A stretch of DNA of 64,000 nucleotides from Piliocolobus tephrosceles (GCF_002776525.5 NC_045441.1:128950740-129014739); one strand, 5' to 3'. Counted from the stretch's first letter, positions 47,470 to 59,975 are shown. Notes: generated from the sequence alone by a model not told the origin. Program-made: numbers and translations.

Positions 47470-48155
47470 AAAGTCCTCATATGTGCTTCCCTCCTTCCTG
47501 CACAGACATGTCTGTTCCCTCCAAGCTGCACAGCGCATCCCTGTTGCTTGAATGCTCTCCCCTCTTGGTTTAACTGAACTCCTGCCTAACCTTCAAAATT
47601 TTGTCTAAATGTCACTCTTCCATAAAGGTCTCCTCCACCAGGCCAGGCCTCAACCAGTCCTGCCTCCCGTGGACTCGCTTCCTATCTCTCTGGCTATCTC
47701 GGCACTTACTACTTTGTTTGTTTGTTTGTTTGTTTGTTTGTTTATTTAGAGATGGAGTCTCACTCTCTCACCCAGGCTAGAGTACAGTGGTGTAGACTCA
47801 GCTCACTGCAACTTCCGCCTCCTGGGTTCAAGTGATTCTCCTGCCTCAGCCTCCTGAGTAGCTGGGGCTACAGGTGCATGTCACCACACCCAGCTAATTT
47901 TTGTATTTTTAGTAGAGATGGGGTTTCATCATGTTGGCCAGTCTGGTCTCGAACTCTTGACCTCAGGTGATCCACCCACCTCGGCCTCCCAAAGTGCTGG
48001 GATTACAGGCATAAGCCACATGACGCCCAGCCCACTTTATTTTGTAGTTTATGTATGTGGCCTATCTTCTTGGCTTGACTGTAAGCCCCTAAGGGTAGGG
48101 CCCACATCTTAAGCCAATGAGTGCCCTCCACATAATTGCTGCTCAATAAATGCTA
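47470..48155 (+). repeat. L2 LINE 3' part interrupted by an Alu
   Basis: 47590-47710 ('aatgtcactcttccataaag' with 'tcggcacttactac') and 48036-48155 ('ctgtaagcccctaagggtag', 'attgctgctcaataaatgct') are the two halves. Confidence 0.8.
47711..48031 (-). repeat. AluS-like with (TTTG)n tail
   Basis: Eight TTTG-type units at 47713-47748, then a full Alu ending 'cacatgacgcccagcc'. Confidence 0.92.
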
Positions 48156-48159
48156 ATGA

Positions 48160-49600
48160 TCATGATTACGCCTCTGGTAACTGAGATAGCAGCACTATTG
48201 CCAAATGATTACTGTGACAATGTGTGTGTGTATGCATGCCTGTGTATGGAAGAGGGAAGGATCAATCTTCCCCTAATTGCACACTAGTGGTACTGTGTTC
48301 TCAGCACCTGGCAGAATGCCTTGCACATGGCTTGTTGAAAGGGGAAATAAATCTTGATTCATGCAATCATCGAATGCTGAAGGTTTTCTAGGCTGTGAGC
48401 TGGTTCTACCTCATTGGTGTGCTGTGGATAACATTCCCATGAATTCAGATAGATAGAGGAACTGGCCCATTTGAAATTGAAGAGCAAGACTGCAAAAGAA
48501 GGGGTTGATGGAATGAAGGACCCAGCCATTTGGAATATGTGGTACATGGGGGTACATAGAGCACTCAGGGTCTGAGTGGGGTATCCTGACACCAGACTGG
48601 GGGGACAGGAGGCATCCAACCTCCAGCAGAGAGGCATCAAAGAACAGACACTTTCTCCTTCACTGTTCTATTGAGCACAAATCCCCACAGTCTGAAGCAA
48701 TAGTATCTCAACTCTTCCCCAACATCCACTGGTAATATGATTTCCCCCATAGATCCCGTGTTCTGTGTCCCAGCAACAATGTATATTTAAGTAATGATTG
48801 ATTAATTTTCTCATTTTAATTATTCAAAGTCAAGCTAATTGGAAAGCTCTGCCAGTTGAGAATAGCTGATCAATGAGATAACCAGCATTAGTGTACCAAG
48901 TTATAATTCCACTCCAAAGCAAAGAAACTCGACATTTTCGTTAACCTGCACCATGGCATTGTCAATAAATGCACGATTTACATTAGGCTCTTTGAAATAT
49001 TGAAAACATCTCATGTACCCTCTTCCTACCTTCACGAATCAGTAGGCATCTGGGAACCCCAGGCTGTAAAGCAGTGAAGAGGGAATGCAGTCAGTTGTAC
49101 CTTAAGGATTTTAACCACATCTGTACACAGAGAGTGACCAAAATTGGTAGCATCATCTCATGATCTAAGGGTGCATACAAGGAGGCAATTGGGAGGTTCT
49201 CAGGAGAAGTGTGGCATTGTGGAAACCAGCCAGGCCTTTACAGTGTAGGGACAGACACACCTTTTCCACTGGGTGACCTTGGGCCAGCCACTCCCTCCTT
49301 GCTCATTTCCTCATTGGTGAGAGAGGGCTGGGACACCTGCCTCTTGGCACTGGCACATTTTCCACCCAGCCCCCCAGGCTATGCTGGGAATCAGCCTCAC
49401 ACCTTTCTTGGCTCTCACCCTAACGGTTAACCCTCCACAGTCTGGCCAGTCTTGACTCCTTAGTGTTCCTCTCTCTATCTGCTTTGCTTCTGCTGCAGTT
49501 GAGGGCTTCAAAATCACTCCTTGGCTGGAAATAGCCTTCCCATGGGTCTCCCTGCCTTCTATCTTGTGCTCCCCAAATTTGTCCTGCAACTGCAGCCACC
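48160..49600. other. Low-repeat intronic block
   Basis: No gene or clear repeat. A short (GT)n run lies at 48222-48232. The next stretch, 49600-50040, has a weak L2 resemblance only. Confidence 0.4.
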
Positions 49601-50210
49601 AGCTTGCTGCTTCTCTGCATAGAACCCTTCCCTGGTCCTCCTGTCTAAGGAAGTGAGTGTTCCTGGCCTGGCTCCTGAAGCCCCTCTGACCTGGTCCCAT
49701 GCCCCTCTGCAGGTTCGGCTCCCATCACTTCTCACCTGGTACCTGGCTCCCAGGTGCTCACAGCTCCTCCCACACACCATGCAGTTCACTGCCAATTTAT
49801 TTCCTTCTACCTGCATGTCTTTCCCCCTTCATTCAGGTGAGAGCTTCTCCAGGAGTCTCTTCTGCATCTCTGGGTTCTTGCCCCAATGTACCTGGTACCA
49901 TCCCTGTCTCTCATCACTTACCTGGCTCCCCAAGGGCAGGATTGGTCCTTCCTCAGCTTTAGCTGAGCACCCAGCATTGTGCCCAGGGGAATCAATACAT
50001 TTCTGTTGAGTAATAGGCACTCAGTTACTTGTTGAACCAAACTGCATTAGAAGAGATGACCTACAGGATTTTGTGTGGCATATGCATTGTTCTTCGCCAC
50101 TATGAGTATCATCCTAGAGATTTTCTATTCATTTCTGGTTGTGTGCCACTGCAACCAGCTATCACCCCAAATTGTCATATAACAAAATATAGTTGAATTG
50201 AACTCTAGGG

Positions 50211-50483
50211 TTTTTTTTGCTTGTTTGTTTTGTTTTTGTTTGTTTTTTGTTTTTTATTTTTGAGACAGGGTCTTACTCTGTTGCCCAGGCTGGAGTGCAG
50301 TGGCACAATCACGGCTCACTGCAGTCTCAACCTCCCCAGGCTCGGGGGATTCTCCCACCTCAGCCACATGAGTAGCTAGGACTACAGGCAAGCACCACCA
50401 CAGCAGGCTAATTTTTGTTTTTTTTTTTTTTTTTTTTTTTGTAGAGATGGGGTTTCATCACGTTGCCCAGGCTGGGAACTCTG
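50211..50483 (-). repeat. Alu truncated inside its left arm
   Basis: (GTTTT)n tail, full right arm, a long middle poly-T (50418-50440), then stops after 'ttgcccaggctgggaactc'. Confidence 0.88.
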
Positions 50484-50655
50484 GATCTTAATAAAAGATT
50501 TTTTTCTTTAGAAGTCAGGCTAGGCTGGGCTGTGGGTTGAAGTTCATCTCTATGCGATTTATGAAGGAAAGGATTGCTAACCAAAATCATTGTGCAAAGG
50601 TGACGGCTCAACCCATTTAGGAAAATAAACTATTCCCGAACACTTCAGCAGCTTG

Positions 50656-50753
50656 CCAGTTGATCAACGATCCCTTGAAAATACACTAAAAACACTCTAG
50701 TCTTCCAGTTGATCAATGATCCCTTGAAAACACACTAAAAACACTTCAGTCTT
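50656..50753 (+). repeat. 49-base tandem duplication
   Basis: Copy 1 (50656-50704) and copy 2 (50705-50753) both start 'ccagttgatcaa' and run through 'gatcccttgaaaa' and 'acactaaaaacact', with few differences. Confidence 0.93.
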
Positions 50754-50769
50754 TCCACCTTTCCACACT

Positions 50770-51010
50770 TTTATAATGGCCCGGGGGTTAGGCTTTGGAA
50801 TCAGATCTCCTGGATTCAAACTCTGGCTAGCCTTGTGACCTTAAGCAATGGATGTCAGGTCTTCATGTCTCAGCTTCCCCATGTGTAAAATAGGGATACT
50901 AACAGTACCTACCTCTTAGCATGTTGGGAGGATTACATGAGTAAGAGCACAAGGTGGACTTAGAGCAGTACATGGCACAGTTCAGGCTCGATAAACATTA
51001 GCTCTTAGTG
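50770..51010 (+). repeat. MIR SINE
   Basis: 'ggctttggaatcagatctcc', 'gattcaaactctggctagcc', 'agtacctacctcttagcatg' and 'gctcgataaacattagctct' match MIR over nearly its full length. Confidence 0.88.
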
Positions 51011-51370
51011 TTATCTGATAACTGCACGCTTATATTCAACAAAAACTGCATAGATGCTGGGCAGCTAGATCTTGGTTTTTATTTTGCTTATCTAGTTATT
51101 TTGTAAACATCATTCTGAATTCTCAACTGATCCCCAGGAATGCATTGCAGTGAAAAGTGAGGAGAGGCATACTTCAAACAAGTGGCCTCATTTTGAATGA
51201 TCTTGGACTTATACCACTAAGTAGCTTTTGACCTTGAACAAGTAAAATGAGGTTTTAAAACTGCATATTAGACTTAGTAGCTGATGCATCTTCGGGGATG
51301 CTGGGGATGGTCACTGATGATGTGGTGGGGACAGAGCCACAGTGCCACAGGTTTAGAAATGATGGGGAAG

Positions 51371-51680
51371 GGCCAGGCGCAGTGGCTCACGCCTGTAATC
51401 CCAGCACTTTGGGAGGCTGAGGAGGGCGGATCATGAGGTCAGGAGATCGAGACCATCCCAGCTAACACCGTGAAACCCCGTCTCTACTAAAAATACAAAA
51501 TATTAGCCAGGTGTGGTGGGGGGTGCCTATAGTCCCAGCTACTCAAGGGGCTGAGGCAGGAGAATGGCTTGAACCCAGGAGGTGGAGCTTGCAGTGAGCC
51601 AAGATCACGCCACTGCACTCCAGCCTGGGTGACAGAGCGAGACTCCGTTTAAAAAAAAAAAAAGAAAAGAAAAGAAAAAG
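51371..51680 (+). repeat. AluY/S-like, well preserved
   Basis: Exact 14-base target repeat AAATGATGGGGAAG at 51357-51370 and 51681-51694. The tail is (AAAAG)n. Confidence 0.95.
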
Positions 51681-52324
51681 AAATGATGGGGAAGGAGGGC
51701 AAATGAAAAGATGACTGTGGGCTTTTCTTCAAGGTCGGAGATGTCAGCCACCTCTCTGAGCTTGATCACTTTTCCATACGGTCAAGTGGAGATAGTCATT
51801 CTCTCCCTGTCTCCTTGAAAGGAAGTATGAGCGCTTGTGAGCAATAAACCTTACACCAACATATATTGCTATTAGTCTATTGATGGCATCTGTTTACCTC
51901 TCAGTTGTAGGTGTTTAAAAATTAAAGAAAATGTATTTCTTGAAAAGTGCACAATAAATCAAGCTTTAAACTCAATTTGCTTTCCAGAAATTTTTCAAAT
52001 TTTCCCATGACAAAATTTACATTTATTTTCTGATTTTAACAGTAAGAGTACCATTCTAATTTTCATTTGGTCTTTGCTTCATTGGTTGACATTGCTTGCC
52101 CTTGGACTTGAGAACTTGAAGTATCAATGAGGCATGGCACATCAGTAAATAAACCCTGCTAAGCCATACTCTACTCTCTCCCGTTGACCAGACCTTTTGT
52201 TTCCTGCTCACTCTCATCCAAGCCCTTACCCTCATCATTTTCAGTGACACCTCATGATGGTGTCACTGCAAATGCTTCTTTGCAGGTTCAATTCTCTCCT
52301 ATCATAAAATAAACAACTGAGCCA

Positions 52325-52380
52325 GCCAACTAACCAACCAACCGACCAACCAACCAACCTACCAACCAACTCACTAACCA
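52325..52380 (+). repeat. (AACC)n microsatellite
   Basis: About a dozen AACC units with interruptions. Confidence 0.9.
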
Positions 52381-52389
52381 CCTCTTCTT

Positions 52390-52634
52390 TGACTGTATGG
52401 TCCACCCCAGGCACCACTCCACTTATCCTTCTCTTCCCAGCCTAGTGGCTTGAAAGAGGACTTTGTATTTGCTTACTTTCTCACCTCCTATTTACCCCTG
52501 ATCCCTGCAATAAGGTCTCTGTTCCATTCTATACTGAAACGGCTTTCTTCAAGGCCACCAGTAAGTCTCTAGTACCTAAACTGAATTAACAGTTTCTGAT
52601 CCTTCTCTTCCTTTGGCATTTTGCAATGTTTGCT

Positions 52635-52682
<48 letters not shown>

Positions 52683-52992
52683 GTTTGTTTTAAAATAGGA
52701 TCTTGCTCTGTCACCCATGCTGAAGTGCAATGCTGCAATCATAGCTCACTGCAGCCTCAAACTTCTGACCTCAAATGATCCTTTCACTTCAGCCTCTCAA
52801 GTAGCTAGAACTACAGACATGTGCCAGCATGCCCAGTTAATTTTTAAATTTTTTATAGAGATGAGGTCTTACTATATTTCCCAGACTGGTCTCAAGCTTT
52901 TGGCCTCAAGTGATCTTCCTACCTCAGCCTCCCATTTAGCTGGGACTATGAGTGCATGCAATCATACCTGGCTAATTTTATTCTTTATCTAC

Positions 52993-53033
<41 letters not shown>

Positions 53034-53200
53034 TTGTAAACACAGGATTTTGCTATGTTGCCCAGGCTGGTCTTAAACTCCTGAGCTCAAATGATCCTCC
53101 CACCTCGGCCTCCCAAAGCACTGGGATTACAGGCATGTATTACCATGCCTGGCCACTTTGCAGCATTTGATTATGTTAATTTTGGGTATATGTCGAAGCT
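52390..53200 (+). repeat. L2 LINE fragment split by a compound Alu
   Basis: 52390-52635 has 'ctttcttcaaggccaccagt' and 'gatccttctcttcctttggc'. The expected continuation 'gcagcatttgattatg' appears after the Alu at 53160-53176. Confidence 0.75.
52636..53153 (-). repeat. Compound old Alu with (TTAG)n tail and internal (ATT)n
   Basis: (GTTA)n at 52636-52681 serves as the tail. Alu text then runs right arm, left arm, a short right-arm piece, (TTA)n at 52995-53033, and another left arm ending 'ccatgcctggcc' at about 53153. The wording is J-like. The order suggests a fused or nested old copy. Confidence 0.8.
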
Positions 53201-53234
53201 GTCAGTTATGCAGGGGTAGAAAAAAAGTTGTGCA

Positions 53235-53312
53235 TCATTGAGTATAATGCAATGGCCCCATTTTACAGATGTGAATATGAAGGTCCAGAGAAATTACATG
53301 ATTTGATATGTA
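53235..53312 (-). repeat. MIR fragment
   Basis: 'ccccattttacagatgtgaa' followed by 'aaggtccagagaaattacat'. Confidence 0.6.
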
Positions 53313-53314
53313 TT

Positions 53315-53665
53315 AGTCAGCTATTGCTGCAATAATGCTGTGTAACAAAACACACCAAACTCATTGGCAAATGACAATGTTTATTTTTCTCATGGTCTGT
53401 ATGTTCGCTGGGGTAGCTTTGTTCCAGTCTGACAGTGGGGTTTAGATCTGCTCCACATGTTTGTAATGAGACCCAGGCTGAAGAGAATATTAGGGAAGTG
53501 CTACTCCTGACGGGTCACAGGGATGCAAGAAATGTAAAATGAAACAGTAATATCTCTTGAGGCCTCAGCCTAGAAACTGCTAAGGTAATTTCTATCCAAC
53601 ATTCTATTGGCTAAGCAATCCACATGCCCAAGTTTAACATTAATGGGGTGGGGAAGAAGACTGTC
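53315..53665 (-). repeat. Ancient interspersed repeat, family uncertain
   Basis: 'cagctattgctgcaataatg' with 'tgtgtaacaaaacacaccaa' is a phrase shared by several old LTR/DNA repeats in reverse orientation. I cannot name it with confidence. Confidence 0.4.
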
Positions 53666-53947
53666 CACTATAGTGGGAGGCACTGCACAGTCATGAGGCA
53701 AAGGGCATTGATCTAGAATTTTGATACATATGGGGCATGAAGCATCAGGAGCAGTGATTCACTCTACCCCATGCTCCACGATTACACAGCTGGATTCTGA
53801 TCTTTGGCAAAGCAGAATCTAGAGGCCACAAGTGATAAGACAAAACCATAACAAAAAATAAATAAATGAACAAGAGCTTAAAGTGAATGGACATATTAAC
53901 TTTTATTGTAAGTGAAAACAGTGACTTTCTGGGGAAAAAAAGCAACA

Positions 53948-54231
53948 GGCCAGGTGTGATGGCTCACATCTATAATTCTTTTGGGAGGCTTACTTTGGGA
54001 GGCTGAGGTAGGAGGATCACTTGAGTGCAGGAATTCTCGGGACCAGTCTGGGTAACATAGGAAGCCTCCATCTCTACAGAAAATACAACAATTAGCCGGG
54101 CGTGGTGACAGGCATCTGTGGTCCCAGCTACTCAAGAGGCTGGAGTGAGAGGATCACTTGAGCCCAGGATGTGGACGTTGTAGTGAGCCGAGATCGCACC
54201 ACTGCACTTCCAACAGCAAAGACCCTGTTCC

Positions 54232-54264
<33 letters not shown>

Positions 54265-54272
54265 GAAAAAAA
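53948..54272 (+). repeat. Alu with (AAAAG)n tail
   Basis: Diverged Alu. A duplicated 'ttttgggaggct/ctttgggaggct' near its start and a deletion in the right arm are visible. Confidence 0.88.
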
Positions 54273-55392
54273 GAAACCAAACCAAATAACAGAAATGGAG
54301 AATTTGCCCACTGAGACACTGACACGGTGAATCATGGTGATCTTGCTTATGAAGTGATAACATAGCTTCAGGAGTGTTGAAGCAGGGTCCAGAGCTCAGT
54401 GTAGGGGCCAGGTTGGTCCTGGGCTGAACCTGGGGACAAACCTAGGAATTTCTAGCCAAATAAGCAATAGAGGGAAGGGTCTGACTGATGACGGAGCATG
54501 AGCACACTCTAGGAAGGGCAAAGAATTGATCTGGGGGATGGGATGGGGCGGGGCCCTAAGATTTCAACTCCAGCCTGGAAAAGCAGGACTTAGGGAAGGC
54601 ATGTCTGAAGTCCAGAAGACCAGGGGAAACCTGAATGCAGAAAGCACAGCTTATTCACCATGTCCTGAAATACAGCAACCAGGGGACATTCTTGTAGATT
54701 GTGAGCTGTATTGCCGAGGACAAATTCATTGTTCTACACTGGGCAGTAAATTTATGGATGTTGTTATGCCAAGAAAGGAATATGGCTGAAAGCATAAATA
54801 GCTCCAGAATTGTTTTAAATATTCTCATGGGTGCTGGAGGCCCTCTGGGTTATTAAGGAAAAAATATGTTTATCTCTTGCCTTTCCGGAAACCACCCTTT
54901 GGTGCTGGCTAGTGCCTGTCAGAAGAAAGGGTGTATCCCTGTATCACAAGGGCTATTACACATGGTGAATTTAACTTGGGTTCTCAAAGATAAAAGGAGA
55001 CTCTTGTCTTGCTTCCATGCTCCTTCTTGTCCTGCACATTTGCCCACTCACCTCCAGTAAGTTGCTCTGGAATGTGAACAGGGAGGTTTCTTACAATCCA
55101 GAATCAGCCACAAAGTCTCATTTCCTTTCTTCCCATAAAAAAGATGTGCCGATTAAAACAACCAAAATATAGACTAGTTAGTGTAATAACAATAAGTAGC
55201 AAAAACAAAACAGAAAAACAAAGCACAACATAAAAAAAAAAGATGTTTTTGAATTAGTGTCTTCTTTCATCAAGGTCATTTTCTCTCCATCTCACATCCT
55301 TTGTGACCCTAGGGTGGTGTGGAAGACCCTTCCCCACCCACACCCACACGTGGGGTATTATTTGGGCCTTTTCCAGGGACTTCTGCCTGTTC

Positions 55393-55885
55393 TGATGGTC
55401 TTTGCACTGGGCTGGGTAGCATCCCCCATCCCCAAATTCATGTCCATTAGAACCTCTGAATGTGACCTGATTTGGAAATAGGGTCTTTGCAGACATAATC
55501 AAGTTAAGATGAGGTCCTACTGGATGAGGGTGGTCCCTAATCCAGTGACTGGTGTCCTTATAAGAAGAGTGAAATTTGGATGCTGAGATGGACAGAGGGA
55601 GGATGATATGTAGATATAGTCACACAGGAGAGAATACTGTGTGATGAGCAAGGCGGAGATTAGAGCGATGCATCTACAAGCCAAAGACCACGGATTGCCG
55701 GCAACTACCAGGAGCTGGACAGACACAAGGAAGGAGCCTCCCTTCGTGTCTTCAGAGGGAGCATGTCCCTGCTGATGCCTTGATTTCAGAATTCTCAACT
55801 CCAGAATGATGAGAGGATAATTTCTGTTGTTTTAAGCCACCCGGTTTGTGGCAATTTGTTAGAGAAGCCCTGGGAAACTAGTCCA
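55393..55885 (+). mobile_element. MLT1-type MaLR LTR
   Basis: 'gaacctctgaatgtgacctg', 'tggaaatagggtctttgcag', 'ctggtgtccttataagaaga', 'ccggcaactaccaggagctg' and 'gttttaagccacccggtttg' follow the MLT1 order through to 'aaactagtcca'. Confidence 0.85.
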
Positions 55886-56049
55886 GTCTCCTTGCCTACA
55901 TTGGCCTTACTGAGCCAAAGCATCCCATTGCATTGTGTTTGTTACTGTAACCCCCAGATCTTTGTCTTGACTTAACTCTTAGCAAGTTTAGCCACCGGCC
56001 TTTGATCATCTCTTAGCTGCAGTAATGTTTACTTGACAGAGAAGCCAGA

Positions 56050-56310
56050 GGCCTGGATAGAGGCTCAGGCCCTTCATTCAGACAGATCAGGAGGCCTGGA
56101 CTGTGGCTGGGCCACTGTGGCCCACTGACCAACGGGCCAGTTCCTGTGGCCGGGCTCTAAGTCTAGGTTTCCCCATCTGTATAATGGACACAACAAGGAT
56201 GTTGGTAGAGATTACAGGGCATGATGTTTATAAAGTGTGTTTATAATTTTATTTTGTGGGTCAGTACAATGCCTGACCCAGAGCAAGTGCTTAATAATAA
56301 ATGTTAGCGA
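56050..56310 (+). repeat. MIR SINE
   Basis: 'tccccatctgtataatggac', 'cagtacaatgcctgaccca' and 'gcaagtgcttaataataaat'. Confidence 0.75.
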
Positions 56311-56644
56311 CTATTAAACATACAGTTTTCTGAAATCTTTAAATCCATTTTTATCCACCCCAGTGTGAAGTTTCCCTGATTTTTCTTTTCCAGTAAATGC
56401 ATAGCGGATCCTATCTACTCTCTCAGTGATGTACAATGACATCTGGGCTAGTGCCTGACACAGAGTAGACACTAAGTATATTTTTATGGAATAAAGAATG
56501 GAACAACTACATTGTTTCAATATCTAAGTCAAAGGAGGAAATAACTTACAGATTTTATGAGGCTTCATAACCAGCTTGATACACTCAAGGTGAAACTTTG
56601 GAAAGGGATGTAATTTCACCACATTTGTTCACACTAGGGCATAG

Positions 56645-57095
56645 GTGATGTGGTAGACAGCCTCCAAGAGGGCCCTCCGGATCCCTGCCCTGGAATTCAC
56701 ACCCTTGCATAGCTCCCTCCCCAATTGTACCAGGGTCAGTTAGCACGAGCAATGGAATAAAGCAGAGGAGATGGTGTTCTCACTTCCAAAATTAGATCAT
56801 TGAAGACTGGGGTTTCCATCTTGGGCTCGCTCTTTCCCTTGGATTGCTTACTTTGGGGAAGTCAGCTGCTGTGCTGAGCAGCCCTATACAGAGAGGCTCA
56901 TATGGCAAAGCCAGCTACAGCTCCATAAGCGAGCATGGATGCCATTCTGCAGCTTGACCCTGAGCCCAAAGCACCTAGCTGATCAACTCACAGACTCCTG
57001 ACCCTCAGAATCTGTGAGATAATGAACGTTTGTTGTCTTCAGTCACTTAGGTCTGGGGGCAATTTGTGACACAGCAGTAGATAACTAATATAGGT
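56645..57095 (+). mobile_element. Old MLT1-type MaLR LTR
   Basis: 'gatgtggtagacagcctcca' at one end, 'agaatctgtgagataatgaa' and 'cagcagtagataactaatat' at the other, are MLT1 ends at high divergence. Confidence 0.75.
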
Positions 57096-58084
57096 GCTGA
57101 GATTGGAGTGACTAGGACCAGCCAGGGCCAGGACCGAGGACTCTAATAATGGAAGGGATTAGAAGCTGCAGGAGGCAGGCAAGAGTGGGCTGTTCAGAGA
57201 TCAGGCGGGTTCCGTGGGTCTCCACCTGTGGCTCTGGTCCAGAACCCAGAGAGGTGAGAGCCAGAACCAAACACACTGATGAACAACGGGCACTGAGACT
57301 CAAGGCTCCTGGACTGGAACTCTGGCCTTTTGACTTTGTTCTGTACAATTTCCAGCAAGACCCACAAATGATCATTGTAGCTAAGAGACGATCAAAGGTC
57401 AGTGGCTGAGCTTGCTAAGAATTAGGTCAAGACAGAGATCTGGGGGATTACAGGAGCAAACATAATGCGAGGGGATTATAAATATTTTTCGAAACACTTA
57501 CAATATTCTTTTGTTCCTTTGAGTTGCCCAAGCTCTTTAAGCTGTCCGCCAAGCTCAAAGGCAGAGTTCGTATTTCCCAGGCCTTTTGGACAGGTCATAG
57601 TGCAATAGAAAGGTGGAAATATTGGCTGGGTTCATGAAGACATATCCAATTGGCAAACATTTTTTTAAATGCCTACTTGACTGGGTAAAAAAGAACCTAG
57701 AATTATTCTGAGCACTCACTACTAGTGCTCAGTGCCCCTGTGTACCAACCTTGGCTACTCCAATGCACACACACACACACACTCTCCCACTCAGTTGGCC
57801 AAAGAAGCAACCTGTCTGCCCTACACAGGCCAGGTCTTCACTTCATATTTATCTGTCCCTATTTTGAGTCTTGAAGCCCTGTTAACTTAGTGGCTAATCT
57901 GATCAACTGACTTGAACCCTGGGGATAGAGTCCTGTAAAATAGCGTCTGCCTTTTCACAGGGGCCTCAGAGCCCTTAACCCAAAGATTTGAACAAAGAGG
58001 GGCTTTTTGCATCCCCCATCTTACAAATAGGTTGGATTCTGGGCAATTGGCTGCTCTGAAAATGCAAAACAAGAAACAGTAGGG

Positions 58085-58330
58085 CCTGGTAATGGAGAGC
58101 ACAGACTCCAGAGCTAGACAGCCTGGGTTCGAATCTCAGCTGTGTTACTCACAGCAGTGTGACCTTGGGCCAGTTACTTAATCTCCCTGAGCCTCACTGT
58201 TCCCATTTGCAAAATGGAGATGATAATAACAGCATGTTCTACACAGAATATGAGAAGCACTTAGCAGGGCTCCTGGCTCACAGGAAGCATCCTATAACTG
58301 TTTCCTTCTATTATGCAGGATCCAGAGGCA
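58085..58330 (+). repeat. MIR SINE, nearly full length
   Basis: 'gagagcacagactccagagc', 'cagcctgggttcgaatctca', 'tgtgaccttgggccagttac' and 'catttgcaaaatggagatga' are close to MIR consensus. Confidence 0.92.
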
Positions 58331-58750
58331 GGGGCAGCCCCAGCTGACCCCTCTGGGCTCTAATTTAACTATCTGTTGGGGTTCACCCGAGGTAGATGTC
58401 CCTCTTTCACCACAAGTCCCAAGGGTTCTTTAAGGACTTCATAAAAACAAAGGATTAACTGCAGATGACTAAGCCCAGATGATGGAAACAGAATCAGGTA
58501 CAGTAAATAATGAACGTAGACAGGATTAGATTCCTACAAACAATACACTGTGTTCTCCTGCTCTTCGTTGGCAATCATCCCCAGTAGGGAATCAGTGGAA
58601 CTCTTTGAGTGGCCAAGGAAAACATCTCCATGTGCCCAGGATAGCCTGGGTGGGCTCCCGGAGGAGGCAGCCCTTGAGCAGAAAACTGAAGAGCAATCTG
58701 GCCTTTGCAAGTGGAGAAAGCGAGTGGATGGATCAGCAGAGAGGAGAGTG

Positions 58751-58923
58751 GGCTGGGACAAGGGTGAGAGAAGGAAGCAAGCACCTAGGCCCAAAATTTA
58801 AGAAGGCCCTCACTCTCAGGGTTGTACAAGAGCAGTGGTAGCACTTGTACAGCCCTGAGAGTGAGGGCTTCCTTAAATTTTGTACCCTAGATTTGTTCTT
58901 GCCCCACCTTAGTCTTGGCCCTA
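58751..58923. repeat. Palindromic MITE-like element
   Basis: The centre is a hairpin with arms 58785-58830 and 58844-58890 around a 13-base loop. The pairing continues imperfectly outward ('gggacaagggtgag' against the complement of 'cccaccttagtcttggcc'). The terminal text 'ggctgggac.../...gtcttggccct' resembles a short hAT-like DNA transposon, but I cannot name the family and saw no clear 8-base target repeat. Confidence 0.65.
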
Positions 58924-59009
58924 GAGAAAAGCCTGGGAAAAAGCCCAGAAGGGTGAAACGACATAGCATAACTAGGAATGTGTGAGTCACGCAAGATTGC
59001 CCAAGTCTA

Positions 59010-59450
59010 AATTAGGGACAGAGATGACTTACTGTGAGGCTAGCAGTCAGGCTGGGGCCAGATCACCAAAGACCCTAGGTGCCAAATAAAGGAGGTTAAC
59101 GCTTGAACTGAAAGTGACAGAGAGACAAGGAAGAATTCTGAGCAGGGCTGCAACATGGTCAGATTTGCATATCAGCAAGATTCTTCTGGCATTGGTGTGG
59201 AGGGCTGACTGGAGGATGATAGAAGAAACTAGAGGCTGGGAGGCCAGTTCAGGATCCTACTGAAAACTCTGCCCAAGGGAGAGACGATGACCTGATATAG
59301 GGCAGTGCCAGTTAGGAGTAAGAATGAAGAACTCACTCAAGAGATGTTTTGAAGGCAGAACTGACAGGATTTGGTGATTGATTACAGATGAGGATCAAAG
59401 GAAAGAGTCAAAGATAGTATGAAATTTCAAAGATGGTGATCAATTTAGAA
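59010..59450 (-). repeat. L2 LINE fragment, reverse
   Basis: 'gcagggctgcaacatggtca', 'gaaggcagaactgacaggat', 'ttggtgattgattacagatg' and 'gagtcaaagatagtatgaaa' are reversed L2 coding text. 58560-58750 may be the same element before the MITE. Confidence 0.8.
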
Positions 59451-59691
59451 GCCAAGAGGGTTTATTAGACAAGATACAAAGCATGTGAAAGGCAGTGATT
59501 TCAGCTTCCCCAAGTATGAGGTAAATCCCTAGTTCTCCTGTTTTCGGTAAGATAAACTCTATGGAGGCCAGGATGTATCTTATTCATTTTTGTATGATAT
59601 CTACTCTGTAAGTATCTCTGAACTGGATTAAGTGGCTTTCACACCTCCCCATCCTGCTCATTGGCTTTCAAGTGGCCTTAGGGCTGTTACT

Positions 59692-59975
59692 ATTGTTTGT
59701 ATGTTTGTCTCCTCCAAAAATCACGTTGAAATTTAATCCCTGATGTGGCAGTGTTGAGAGGTGAGGCTTGTAAGAGGTAACTGGATCATGAGAGCAGAGC
59801 TATCATAAATGGACTCTGTGCAGAGTCCCCACCAGCAAGAAGGCTCTCACCAGATGCAACCCCTCAACCTTGGATTTCTCAGCTTCCATAACTGTAAGAA
59901 ATAAATTCTTTTTCCTTACAAATTATCTAGGTTCAGGTATTGTGTTATAAGCAACAGAAAACAAACTAAGACAGG
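59692..59975 (+). mobile_element. MaLR-type LTR, internally deleted
   Basis: Starts 'tactattgtttgtatgtttg', contains 'agaggtgaggcttgtaagag' and 'ctgtaagaaataaattcttt', and ends 'aacaaactaagaca'. Confidence 0.75.

Noticed and set aside
52636..52681. Regular GTTA repeats considered as telomere-like or CRISPR-like
   Set aside because: It is the tail of an old Alu. There are no spacers and the unit is not TTAGGG.
58085..58160. tRNA-like text (GGTTCGAATC)
   Set aside because: It is the tRNA-derived head of a MIR SINE, not a tRNA gene.
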